This document shows positions 9,420 to 19,458 of a DNA stretch of 64,000 nucleotides, one piece after another. The first letter of the stretch is position 1; each line of letters starts with the position of its first letter. The position numbers and the translations under genes were made by a program. This stretch comes from Craspedostauros australis (Eukaryota > Bacillariophyta > Bacillariophyceae > Mastogloiales > Achnanthaceae). Below the pieces are notes generated by a model that was given only the letters and a program-made list of their open reading frames with translations, ran no database searches and had not been told where the DNA came from. Location: contig JAMXDE010000047.1 in the NCBI GenBank assembly GCA_026770025.1, positions 434,001 to 498,000 of the forward strand, given 5' to 3'.

Positions 9420-10002
9420 CCTGCTATATGTTGTCGATGCTGGTTATTGTGGGGGGCTGCCGATAGTGTTGGTTGCACAGCAGGTGGAGCAGGCAGGGTA
9501 TGTAGTCCCAAATCAGTTGCGCTTGGATGGCGATTGTGAGCTCATCTGCTCAAGTTTGCTGTCCCCCATTTCATGATCCTGTGCATTGATCATGAAGCAA
9601 CATGTCATCAACCAACGCGCCTGGATGGACTTGCGGAGTTCCACCTCGGTGTATGGCGTGGTGTGGTACGACCGTGGACAGCCACATCATGATCCGAAGC
9701 TGGCTAGCTCGCTCGTTCGCACGATACGACCTTCGATGATGCCCGACTTGGCCATACTGTGCAGTTGCGCCTCTTCATGTGATACCATAGCTCGTGCAAC
9801 ATGAGTACATCCCTCTGTGATGGTCTTGGGGGAGTCAACCATTGTGCCATACGAATGCATACTATTCTATGTACTTCGGCAGTTGGATGTCATCGAACGA
9901 CTCCAATGGGCGGATCCACAGCGTGACAAACCCGCGGTGTGAAGGAATTGCCACGACTTCTTTGGTGGATGTCGGAGACAGCTTTTGTGTTTTGTTGAGA
10001 GG
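9420..10002. other. Intergenic region upstream of LRR-like gene
   Basis: No supported gene. The first 150 bases upstream of 9419 presumably contain the LRR gene promoter. The sequence 9840-9990 includes short minus-strand frames without family features. The duplicated copy B starts at about 10003. Confidence 0.45.
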
Positions 10003-10530
10003 ATGATGGCGAAGACGATGGTGACACCACTCGTGTTTCAATCGACAACAAACGTATCCAGGACTCATCTCGCCTCACCCAATCGTCGCGAACGACAAAT
10101 AGCACGGGAAGCCATTCGTTGTGTGGCGGTGGCGGTGACGACGACGACAGTGATGGTGGTGGCGCAACAGAAATCGCCGCTGAGAATAATGATGCAGATC
10201 GCCACAACCACAACCACAACGCTCAACGATGATCACCGTCGGCACCAAGCATCTATCCACAGAGTACGTATACCAATACTCTCTCTCTCGCTTCTCTCTG
10301 CTTCTTGAGAGAGACTTCGAACAATGCCGGCTGGTTGACTTGGTTCCTCACTCATTGATTGCCCAACCACAGAGACAGCCACAACCAGAAGAATCACAGC
10401 AATGGAAGCGAAGAAAGTAATGGCATCAATGACACCAACGACGTGATTGATGCATCAAAAGAGGGTGATTGGTGCCATCTGCATCGCGTGCATGGTGGTG
10501 GCGACGAACTCACTGTCATCACCATCCCTG
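10003..10530 (+). repeat. Copy B of duplicated locus (uninterrupted)
   Basis: The segment aligns with 1-118 plus 5231-5670 and lacks the 5.1 kb element, so it serves as an internal empty-site reference for the Harbinger insertion. It includes the leader and the start codon of the monooxygenase at 10450. Confidence 0.75.
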
Positions 10531-11140
10531 TCATCCCCGTCATCTTCACTCCAACGCAGCAGCAGCAATGGGAATGGGAATGAAAATGAGAATCACCAAC
10601 CCATACGGAAGAATGCCGTGATCGGCGGCGGCATCGCTGGTCTCTTCTTGGCGCATTCCTTCTACAACAACAACAGCAACGGCGCACACAACATTGATGT
10701 GACATGCTTCGACGTGACATGCTTCGATGCGAGACCAGAATTGGACGTCGTCGCAGGTGCGGGTGTGCGGTTCAACGGTGGCATGGCGGTGCTCAAGCAG
10801 ATCTCTCCGTCTCTGCAGCGCGCGGTGGCTGATGCCGCGCTGCCGTTGACGACCGCGCGATCCAAGACCACCAACTGGATCTCATCCAACGAGGAGTTCC
10901 AGCTGCTGCAGTTCAATCTCAGACAGATGATCATGGATGCGGGCGGCGACACGACGAAGGCGCTGATCCAGGAGGATGGCAAGGTCATGGCGTATCATAC
11001 TCCTTCATGCGAGGAGCGTTGCAGGAGGAGCTAGGTGACGCCCGTGCATCTCAGCAAGCAGGTGGTGGATGTTGGGGAAGGCAAAGAAGGCCTGACTCTG
11101 GTGATGTCCACAAACGAAAAAGGAAGCGAAAGGAAACAGA
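10450..11140 (+). pseudogene. FAD-dependent monooxygenase, N-terminal part, frame-broken and truncated
   Basis: The frame from the ATG at 10450 gives a hydrophobic signal-like N-terminus (VIGAICIACMVVA), a Ser/Asn linker, and a Rossmann FAD-binding motif AVIGGGIAGLFLAHSF near residue 58, as in UbiH/zeaxanthin-epoxidase-type flavin monooxygenases. The frame runs into a stop at 11034. The conserved helix and strand that should follow appear in pieces: MRGALQEELGDA in another frame at 11007, then VHLSKQVVDVGEGKEGLTLV back in the first frame from 11044. Two compensating shifts within 40 bp indicate damage. The substrate-binding and C-terminal halves (another 250-350 residues) are missing. Copy A at 5231-5670 is a still more degraded relative. 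Confidence 0.65.
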
Positions 11141-11369
11141 CCAAGCGTACAGTCACACAACACAACCAGGCACATCGACAGCCAACAAGGAACAGACTCA
11201 AACCACAAAATTCAATTATAATTATCGATTACAACCACCATTACAATCACACTGCTCAGCCTCTGGATCTGTCCCTTGGCTTGTGGCCAGGTGGAGACTA
11301 ACGGCTGCGCTGTTGCTTCAACAAAGAGGTACGTTGGATTCTGAATCGCCAATGACGACGCTGCCATTC

Positions 11370-12779
11370 TCACGCTTCTGAGAGGAGACCAGCAATTGTG
11401 GAAATAAATACTGTTGCGATTGTCAGTGTTGTGAGAGCACCATGCATATGAACGGGGAGTGGATCAGAGGCTGATGAGGGTGCGGCTGTCGGTGCCTCCG
11501 TCAGAGTTGCGGCAAACTTGCTGTTCTTGATGTACTTCTCAGGTGTTGAGAAGAAGCTCTTGGCCGTGATGTGCCGATAGTAACAGCTGTCGATGGCGGG
11601 CGACTTGAGGCACGCGGTGGGGTCCACCGGCGCACATTCCACAGCGCCATCGGTCTCAGAGACCATAGATCCACTCTCCTCGCAGACAACGGGCATGTCG
11701 CTGTTCGTCGACGCCTCCGTGTGGAACTTCATGAAACCGGTCGTGCCTCCGCTGTCGGCGCAGTTGCTGCCATCCGGTTCGTACACGCAGGCGATGGCGT
11801 CCTCGCAGGACATGGACTTGTCAACGGTCGGCAGCCTCGTCTGATTTCCCGCAACGACAGGATGGGCACCCTCCATGTCCTCGCATTGATCGTCGGAGTA
11901 GAACATGAGCAAACTGATGCCATCCATGCCCTCGTCGTCAGCTGTATTGTTGTTCTGAAGAACCGTTGCTGCAGAAATATAGCAACATAATACAATAGAT
12001 GGCATCGAATGCAACGTTGAAATGCGTACGCATGAGCATGAAAGAATGAGAGAGAAGAAGATACCAAGGTTTCGGAGTGGAACAGGCGGTGGCGGCGATG
12101 TGAGATGCGTGCGTGGGTGCGTGCGCGCGTCGACAAACATAATGATAGCTCCGGAAAGATAGAATGTTGCAGGCACTCTGCTCGACCTCTCTGTGCTCTG
12201 GGAAGCACTGCTCTCCGTCGTAGGATGGAGCACAAGACATGAATACTACTCACGATCCCTAAGAATGTCGGATTGTGTTCTGTACTGGAAGTGACAGCTG
12301 GGGTAGACGGATGAACCGTAGCAACCGCCGACAACGTTGCATGTCTTCTGATCCAATACTCCGTTGGTCTCGTCGCACTCCAGGACGCTTCCATCGTCGC
12401 GGATGGTGGCGACGGCCGTGAACTTCTGCGAGCTCTCTCGGTAGAGGCCGCGGCACATGTCCGACTCGCAGTCATTGAGACAGGACGCCTCCATGCTGCA
12501 GGATCCCTGGGAGCTGTTGCCAGGAATGAGAAGCTTCACATCCCCGTCAGCAAAGCCATTGATGCCGGATGCCGTCGGCCCGCATCCTGAATCTGCGTAG
12601 TATATGATGTAGAGGTACTTGTCTTTGCCGCCGCTTGTGTTTGCAAGCACTGCGGTATCGAACAGGCCAGCTTGTAAGCACAGGTGCACAAGCACCTGCA
12701 GGCAGATCACTCGGGTGATCCGCAACGACATGGTCGTGAACAGACTCGTTATCGCTGCCGCCGTTGCTGCTGGAGGCAT
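11370..12779 (-). CDS. Secreted, probably surface-anchored Cys-rich protein, two exons (12779-12254, 11968-11370)
   Basis: Two minus-strand exons join across a 285 bp intron (11969-12253) with donor GTGAGT and acceptor TCTGCAG. The junction is phase 1 and restores one 374-residue frame. ATGs at 12779 and 12731 both precede a signal peptide (VICLQVLVHLCLQAGLF). Each exon encodes one copy of a module of about 110 residues: exon 1 begins YLYIIYYADSGC and exon 2 begins ISLLMFYSDDQC. Both have similarly spaced cysteines and a Tyr/Cys-containing end (CYGSSVYPSC versus SCYYRHI). The C-terminus is hydrophobic (LTTLTIATVFISTIAGLL) after a Thr/Ala/Pro linker, compatible with a GPI anchor or single helix. 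The family is not recognised; a cell-surface role is inferred from topology. Confidence 0.72.
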
Positions 12780-13521
12780 GCGGTTCCGACGGATGGAGAC
12801 GGAGATTCCACGAGTATTATGCTATGCTCTGGTTCTCTTTTGGTGTGCGGTTGGAGCGCCCCCTTCCTTCTCGTTCTATCTGCTGCTTTCTTGGTCGAGT
12901 ATGATGGCTGTGGATTCGTTCTGGTTGCGATTGGATCCCCCAAAGAGGCGCGTCGTTGTGCCCCTCTCCATTTGCTGTGATGTTCCGCATCGGCGCGCTT
13001 CGCCAAGTTTTTCGCGAGGATGGCGCTTCTCCGTTCTGCACGTTCGCAACCACACCAAGGCGAACAAAACGAACAAAGACAATTCGTGACATTGGGCGAC
13101 CTAAACACGTTTCGAGGATAACGAAATGATCATGTTCAGACATCCACGTTTTTGACCACATGGACTAAAACAAATTCCACGTGGAATCCACGCTTCTTCC
13201 GCGTGTCGCAGACGTGACACGATTTGCATCACAAGATTGGTATCTCCACAAGGAGGACGCAAAACCAACCAAAGATGATCCACACCAAAGAACAACCGCA
13301 CCACTCCTCTCCGTTCTCTCTCTTCCATCGCTCCCGCTGGAGGAAGTTGGGCAAGCCGAAGAGGAGTAGGACTGGTCGTTGAGGAGGCGCTGATCGTCCA
13401 ACATCCAGCTCACCAGCATCGCACCACTATACTTACATGCTGTAGTCCACATATCGTCATCCAAGCATCAGAGCGCCTGGTCCATTCCATTCCACTCCGC
13501 GAAGCCGGCGTGCGCATCAAG
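12780..13521. other. Intergenic region between divergent genes
   Basis: This stretch separates the divergently transcribed secreted-protein gene and the long presequence-protein gene, so it should hold both promoters. Open frames on both strands here overlap and show no recognisable family. No TATA box or repeat stands out. Confidence 0.45.
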
Positions 13522-16500
13522 ATGTGGTCGACGAATGCGTACCCATCAAGGCTCGTGATTGCAGCCCTGTGGGTGCAACACCTCGTCATTTCAACACTGA
13601 CTGTGCTTGGTGCAAGCCACCCATCCACATCGGCACGGTCTTCGCAACACTCCATCCAAGGCCGTCTCGCATTCGTGAGGCCGTCGAATCCATCTCTCAA
13701 TTCGGCCAATGCCGATCGGAGCGCAAGCAATCAGGCCATTGCGAGACGGGCTCTCGACTCTCTTGTTCGGACGGATCGATCACCACATGCCATCACAATG
13801 AGCACACCGCGGACCCAATTGGCCTCATCGACCGATGCCACGCCATCGACACAATCGTCGTTGCATCAGCTGGTGTTCGACGAGGACCCCGCATGGTACT
13901 CAGAGTTTGTCGTGGATACGCTTGGCGCGGAGTTCACTGAACGCGTGATGCTGCGATCGGCGTTGCCGCAAGACATGGCCGCGCACATTGAGGAGCATGC
14001 CAAGGCTGTGAAGTTGGCCGCATTGTGGAAGGAAGGACAGAATGATGAACAGAACAATGCAAACCACAATGAAGACAGCAGCACTTCGAACGAGGTGTCG
14101 GATGAAAAGAATCAGTCAACGCCTGAGATCCAGTCAGTCACTGCATCCAACACTAGTACAACTGCCTCCGTCGACACCAATTCATCCGTGATGGAGAACC
14201 CCGCTGGTGGCGATGAGAGCGAAAGCCAAGATGCCATTACTGCAAAGGCCGGCGCATCCAATGAGCTTGGCACGGTGTCTGATCTCATCACGCTCGTTTC
14301 CGTTGAATTGAATGAGGAGAAGGGCAATGCAGAGTCGGATCCTGATAACGAAGGCAAAGACAAAGACAAGACGATGAGCGAAGCAAAGGCAAAAGCAGGA
14401 CGTTCCTCCGGGTCGCAACCTCAGCCATCGGTCTCGTCCACGTTAACAACAGGCAATGACCAGGCAAAAGAAGCATCGCAAATCCTGAGTGATAATTCGG
14501 CTGGTGCATCGCACGATGAGAACATGTTTGCCAACTTGGTAGACAGCACGCAAAGTTCCGATCAGCTGGCAACCTTGCTGGAAGAGCTGCGAGACCAACG
14601 CGTAGAGGTCAAGGCTATTTTGGATGCGGTGGATGATGCGGGTGTGGAAGCAAAAAGTGAGGTGACCATGGATAAACACGATGGCCATGTGGGCGATACC
14701 GATGGACAGAAAGAAAATGCACGCATTGCGACCAAGGCCGATCGACAATCACCGACGAATGCAGAACTGGTATTGGCAGAGGAGGCAACAGCAGACAACG
14801 CAAACAGCACTGCTCTTACCGCGACAAGCATCGACACCAGCATCAGCAAAACTGGAATCAGCAACATTGAAGAGCGCACAGCTGCGGTGCGAACTGAATC
14901 CCCCAAAAGCGCCAACGCACAAGAAGATGCACGAACCGAGGATTTGGCACCTACGGCTTCCGCTAGCGTCATGTTGGGAGCGAAAACTGCCGTCAAAACA
15001 CCGCCGCCAACGACAGCATCCACGTCAAAACCATCAACCGTGGAGATCGGTGAGCAAGATGCAGACCAAAAATCAAAGGCGAATCAACAAGTATCGCAAC
15101 AAGGCAATGACAAGGTCGTACCCGATGATACTGACGCCAAGCATACTGTAACTGATGTTGTCAGCAAGAATGCAACGGCCTCGCCTTCTGCTTCTACGTC
15201 TGCAGCGAAGACCATCAACACGGTCCAAGCGATCAAAGCGGTCAAAACCAAGACTTCCAAAGTCATCGACAGCGATGCAACTGACACCGTGCCAGTGTCG
15301 GATGAAGCATCCGCAGAAGCAGTTATGCTGTACGTGGACGTCGGCGATCGACTCCAATCCATCCCTGTTGCAAACATGACCGAACTGGGATACCGGGCGG
15401 ACGAATTGTTGGAGATGGAATGCGATGCCGTCGCCGTGGTGATCAGCGATGGAATCAAGCGGCCGCGATTTGGAGTGCCGACGCAATGGAAGATTCCCAG
15501 AGACAAATTAGATTCGGTGCCGATGGAGCGAAGGATTCGAATCGTCTCAGCCGACCAGGTGAAAACACTGATGCAAGAATACACCACGACGGAGGAACGG
15601 CGTCGTCAGAGCGTCCGAGCCAAATCGACCGGCAACAAACGCGAGAACATATCAGCCTCAAGCTCACCAAGCGCCGTTTCGGAATCGCAACAGGTATCAC
15701 GGAGCTCGCTGCGCGATGACGACGAAGACGATGTTTACGACGTGCAGCGCTACAGAGACTTGGAAACACAGAGAAATGCCGACGAGGACGGTGATGCAGC
15801 TGCCGCGTCAAAGTGGTCACCAAATGCAAACAGTAGAATGGGAAAGAAAGGAGAAAGTGACCGCAAGGCACAATCCGAGGACGACGGTGTTGCTAGCCGA
15901 CGATCGAACAAGCAAGGTATCAATGCGGATAATGACGCGACGAGGCAGCGCAGAAGAGAACGAAATGCTGCACCATCCAACCGCTGGCAAGATCGCGATG
16001 GACGTGGAGAGCGACAATCGGGTGGACCAAAGAGGCGGATTTACAATGCCCGGCAGCAGCGCGTGTATCGTGACAGTGACGTCGAGGAGGGCATGGACGA
16101 CAAAAGCGATAATCGCAGTGGCCGTGCCAGACGACAACGTCCTTCAAGAATCTCCGAAGTTGACACATCGAGCGATCCTCCAAAGCCTGAGAACTTCTGG
16201 CCTGGCATGGATTCATTCCGCAGCTTGCTGAAGAGCGAGGAGGACCTCCGGTTGCGCATTCTGGGCCGGGACTGGGCGGACACCGTGAGGCAAGAAGGCC
16301 AGTGGCGAACGAATCTGTACAAGAAATGGCTATGGACGTTGAACAATGGGATCGGTGATTCCTTGGTCGTTCCGCCGAGCCGTTACGAACTTGAGCGTCG
16401 TGACCAACGCCGACAGAAAAAGAAAGAACAAGAGCAGCCGTCTTGGCGACAGCGGGAGCCCCGGTCTGGAGAGGCACGAGATCGCCCTCGGCAGAGACTG

Positions 16501-16749
16501 CGGAAGCAGCAGCCTCCGCCATCGGGACAACGTCGCCGAAGGCGCCTGGAACAGGAAGATGGGAGATCACCCCAACGAGACGAGCGCGCTGATGCACCAC
16601 CAACAGCCCGACGCCCACGGCCAAGTTCGAAACCGGGACCGAGACAGGCAAGACGGCCGAGAAGCGACAGCAAGGGAGGACGGGAACCGGATGAACCAAG
16701 GCGGAGAAGCCCCCCGAGGCAAGGAGGAGGAGGAGGAAGAGAAGAATAA
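13522..16749 (+). CDS. Long disordered protein with N-terminal targeting sequence, 1075 aa
   Basis: Uninterrupted ORF from the ATG at 13522. The N-terminus (YPSRLVIAALWVQHLVIST) is a signal-peptide-like segment. It is followed by a Ser/Thr-rich basic stretch with LAFVRPSN, loosely resembling the Phe-containing motif of diatom plastid presequences; plastid targeting is a guess. Residues about 120-590 are Ser/Thr/Asp/Ala-rich and probably disordered. A more ordered segment lies at about 600-690 (AVMLYVDVGDRLQSIPVANM to IRIVSADQVKTLM). Another lies at about 885-955 (FWPGMDSFRSLLKSEEDLRL to NNGIGDSLVVPPSRYEL), with several Trp. The tail is Arg/Pro/Gln-rich and strongly basic. I do not recognise the family. 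Codon use is even throughout, so the gene looks real. Confidence 0.72.
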   Translation: MWSTNAYPSRLVIAALWVQHLVISTLTVLGASHPSTSARSSQHSIQGRLAFVRPSNPSLNSANADRSASNQAIARRALDSLVRTDRSPHAITMSTPRTQLASSTDATPSTQSSLHQLVFDEDPAWYSEFVVDTLGAEFTERVMLRSALPQDMAAHIEEHAKAVKLAALWKEGQNDEQNNANHNEDSSTSNEVSDEKNQSTPEIQSVTASNTSTTASVDTNSSVMENPAGGDESESQDAITAKAGASNELGTVSDLITLVSVELNEEKGNAESDPDNEGKDKDKTMSEAKAKAGRSSGSQPQPSVSSTLTTGNDQAKEASQILSDNSAGASHDENMFANLVDSTQSSDQLATLLEELRDQRVEVKAILDAVDDAGVEAKSEVTMDKHDGHVGDTDGQKENARIATKADRQSPTNAELVLAEEATADNANSTALTATSIDTSISKTGISNIEERTAAVRTESPKSANAQEDARTEDLAPTASASVMLGAKTAVKTPPPTTASTSKPSTVEIGEQDADQKSKANQQVSQQGNDKVVPDDTDAKHTVTDVVSKNATASPSASTSAAKTINTVQAIKAVKTKTSKVIDSDATDTVPVSDEASAEAVMLYVDVGDRLQSIPVANMTELGYRADELLEMECDAVAVVISDGIKRPRFGVPTQWKIPRDKLDSVPMERRIRIVSADQVKTLMQEYTTTEERRRQSVRAKSTGNKRENISASSSPSAVSESQQVSRSSLRDDDEDDVYDVQRYRDLETQRNADEDGDAAAASKWSPNANSRMGKKGESDRKAQSEDDGVASRRSNKQGINADNDATRQRRRERNAAPSNRWQDRDGRGERQSGGPKRRIYNARQQRVYRDSDVEEGMDDKSDNRSGRARRQRPSRISEVDTSSDPPKPENFWPGMDSFRSLLKSEEDLRLRILGRDWADTVRQEGQWRTNLYKKWLWTLNNGIGDSLVVPPSRYELERRDQRRQKKKEQEQPSWRQREPRSGEARDRPRQRLRKQQPPPSGQRRRRRLEQEDGRSPQRDERADAPPTARRPRPSSKPGPRQARRPRSDSKGGREPDEPRRRSPPRQGGGGGREE

Positions 16750-17385
16750 AGCATAGACCAGCAACACCGGCGCCGACGTAAACGCCAACGCCAGGATCAC
16801 CGTACGAGCTACGAGTAGAAGAGGCTTTGAAATGGACAATGATAGCGATGGCGATGAGGGCCGAACGATTCGGGGTCAAGCGCACCAGGACGGATGATGA
16901 CGAAGAAGCACATAGACGAAGATGAGGCGTGGGTACTCCCGCAGAAGCAGGTCTCAGCATTGGTCTCTCGCTCTCCACATATCGAATGTGTAATAGAAAA
17001 GTTGCTTCGGTCCGAATACCAATAATCGTAGTGTGTACTCAGCGAGGGTCCGCTAGCAGAAGTGGTACAACTCCGCTCTCCCCAAAAGGCAGAGTAGAGT
17101 TTGGGACTCTGCCCCACAAGCGAAAGCTCCATACCCCAATCTTTATTCTGAGCCTTGGATGCGGGTCGATCAACCATTTGTCCTGAGCGATGTCACCTTT
17201 TTCGGATAACAACACAGCAAAGCACATAGTCATGCAACCTAATCATCGCGGTCTCCATTGTGTTGATCTGTTGTAGCCTTCCTTGCTCTCTTTAAGTTTG
17301 TGCTTTCAGTGTTATGGGCCTCCGGAGATGCGGAAAAGTCCTGTTGGCGAAATGGAACCAAACCAGAACCAGAAGGATGTGATCA
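16750..17385. other. Intergenic region before composite transposon
   Basis: No supported gene. The ATG-initiated frame at 17330-17475 (MRKSPVGEMEPNQ) runs into the left end of the composite element and is not supported further. Confidence 0.4.
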
Positions 17386-17475
17386 AGTGCCTCAAAGAAC
17401 CGGACCCCAAAAATTGGTTACAATTGGTTACAGATTTTGGATCCAATTTTCCCGACCTCAGTCTTAAAGTTGTAG

Positions 17476-17613
17476 TGTTGGTATACGGTCGAAGGCCAGA
17501 CGGAGCAGCAAATGAACCCCTGTTCACAGCCTCAGCAGAGACAACAGAGACGAGTCATAATAACTTCACATCACACACACACACACTACTCGTATCGTCT
17601 CCCGATCATCACA
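17476..17613 (+). repeat. Copia-1 5' LTR (138 bp)
   Basis: Begins TGTTGGTATACGG and ends GATCATCACA, with terminal TG...CA. It contains a (CA)n tract and is one CA unit shorter than the 3' LTR at 23425-23564. Confidence 0.92.
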
Positions 17614-17622
17614 GGTTATGAG
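17614..17622 (+). promoter_or_regulatory. Copia-1 primer-binding site, initiator tRNA-Met anticodon arm
   Basis: GGTTATGAG directly abuts the LTR. Its complement CTCATAACC matches the anticodon arm of eukaryotic initiator tRNA-Met. Drosophila copia uses the same half-tRNA primer with GGTTATGGG. Confidence 0.7.
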
Positions 17623-17752
17623 GAAATACGCTTATACTATATAAGACAATCCCCATTGCTTCGTCACCCTCTCTGTATTTTGGAAATCCCCATCCAAACG
17701 CAGCTCATCTCATCTCTCTCTTTGCTCCACGCCTCGTTCCATCATCGACATC

Positions 17753-19411
17753 ATGCCCACGAGTGACGACCCCGACAAAACTCCGTTCCACGACACGGAG
17801 GAACTCTTCCGTCGCCTCAATTGGACATGGCTCGCTGACTTCTCCAAGCATTCCAAAATCACCTCTGACGGTGAGTTCGCTGACTTCCTCGATACCTCTA
17901 CAGAGGAGTTCGAGGCTGTCTTGGACGGCTGGAAGTCTGGATCCATCACTCGTTGTTTCGGGCTCCGCAATCTTCGTGCATACGCGGAAGCGAACCCTGA
18001 TTTCGACGCGTGGTTCACCACACTGGAACGCCCCGTACTCCGCGCATTCGGCAAGGCCCAAAAGCCTCCCGCGGTTCGCGACAAGACTTCCCCTGAAGAC
18101 CATGGTGCCTCTGGTGCCCTTGCGTCTGGCGGTACCACCGACGATGCCCGTCCCTCCGAACATGGTGATGCCGCTACACCCCGCGGTGACACGCCCGTCG
18201 CAACCGCAGGCCGTGGTGTTGGCACCAGCGATGCTCCTCTTGATGTTGGTGAGGAGCCAGCGCCTGCCGTCGACTTCATCACCGGCTCTGGCCTTACCTA
18301 CGCCATGGCACGCAACAACCCTGCCACTCTCCCTCATTTTCACTTCGAGGAGGTTCCCATGGTCACGGAGCCCTCGTATGCCGCCATTGGCTACTGGCAA
18401 CGCTGGGAACTGAAGCTTGCTGGGGACGCGCCCGCTGGAGTGCTCAAGTGGTACACACAGCTCCAAGCCGAGGCTGCTGGTGTGGACATCCACATCTGTC
18501 CGCTTTCCACGTTCAGTCCTCAGTGCTCCATCATCCCGCGCAACGCTTCACGTGAGCGTGTCGTCCGCGCCGGCGAGTGGCTGAACAAGAAGTTGCAACA
18601 GAAGGACATCCTCGATCTGAGCGACCCTGCCATCTCCCTATTCTATTCTGGGACTTTTGGCATGTCGCCACATCACTTGTCGTCCTTCCTTTTCCTTCAT
18701 CAAGTGCTCTCCGACGCGTACATGCGTGTTGCCAACACCGTGAGCCAAGCGCCTGAGTATGGCGATTCGCAGGATGTCATCAAGTTCGCCACGGCGTTGT
18801 TGGAGTTCCAACAAACTGAGAGCGTCGTTCACCGTCGCACGATCACTGATGTGGAGCTCTCCCGCCGATTTCTTGAAGGTCTTCGCTCCCACCACATGCC
18901 TGTGGAACACCATATCACGTCTCTGTCCCTGGTGCCAGGCAACAAGCGCGTGCCTCCTCACCTACACGTGTCGGCCCTTGCCCGTACCATCAGAGGTGAT
19001 CCCACTACCGCGACGTCCAATGTTGGCCACCGTGTGCAAACACGTTCGTCTGGGAAGTCTGGTGGTGATGGAAAGCGTGGCGAGCGCAAGCGATCAGAGT
19101 TCTACCAACCAGACAAGGATGCCTTCTGTTCCGCCTGCCACCGCAAGGGACATCATGCGCGCAGCTGCCTTCCATGGGCGCGTGATCTGCGTTTCGCGGA
19201 GCTCCGTGAGTCAGAACCTGACCTCGCTGCGAAAGTTCTCAAGACGTACAAGGAGGTATACTCCAGCGAGCGTGCAAGCACCATTGCCAGGGCTATCGCT
19301 CTTGTCCATCATGGGCGTGACTCGGCGAGCGACGATGGCGACAGTGGCAGCGATGACGAGCGCACGGCGCAGATCCTGTTCCAGGATTTTATTCTCGCCG
19401 GCCGGAAGTAG
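17753..19411 (+). CDS. gag: Copia-1 gag polyprotein, 552 aa
   Basis: Capsid/nucleocapsid precursor that forms virus-like particles in the cytoplasm. The ATG at 17753 lies 139 bp after the LTR. The C-terminal part carries a CCHC zinc knuckle CSACHRKGHHARSC (about residue 460), preceded by a basic segment (KSGGDGKRGERKRSEFY). The stop TAG at 19409-19411 is followed by pol in the -1 frame. The pol frame is open from 19357, so gag and pol open frames overlap by 55 bases. Frameshifting is plausible, but no textbook slippery heptamer is obvious. Confidence 0.88.
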   Translation: MPTSDDPDKTPFHDTEELFRRLNWTWLADFSKHSKITSDGEFADFLDTSTEEFEAVLDGWKSGSITRCFGLRNLRAYAEANPDFDAWFTTLERPVLRAFGKAQKPPAVRDKTSPEDHGASGALASGGTTDDARPSEHGDAATPRGDTPVATAGRGVGTSDAPLDVGEEPAPAVDFITGSGLTYAMARNNPATLPHFHFEEVPMVTEPSYAAIGYWQRWELKLAGDAPAGVLKWYTQLQAEAAGVDIHICPLSTFSPQCSIIPRNASRERVVRAGEWLNKKLQQKDILDLSDPAISLFYSGTFGMSPHHLSSFLFLHQVLSDAYMRVANTVSQAPEYGDSQDVIKFATALLEFQQTESVVHRRTITDVELSRRFLEGLRSHHMPVEHHITSLSLVPGNKRVPPHLHVSALARTIRGDPTTATSNVGHRVQTRSSGKSGGDGKRGERKRSEFYQPDKDAFCSACHRKGHHARSCLPWARDLRFAELRESEPDLAAKVLKTYKEVYSSERASTIARAIALVHHGRDSASDDGDSGSDDERTAQILFQDFILAGRK

Positions 19412-19458
19412 AGCGACTCTCCGGTGAACGGCTACTACCCGTTGCTCGCTCATGCGGG

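Noticed and set aside
12619-13089. 156-codon plus-strand ORF opposite the signal peptide of the secreted protein
   Set aside because: Overlaps the well-supported minus-strand exon, uses a weak start and has no recognisable domain.
15920-16978. 352-codon minus-strand ORF
   Set aside because: Antisense of the Arg/Pro-rich tail of the gene at 13522-16749; composition explained by the sense strand.
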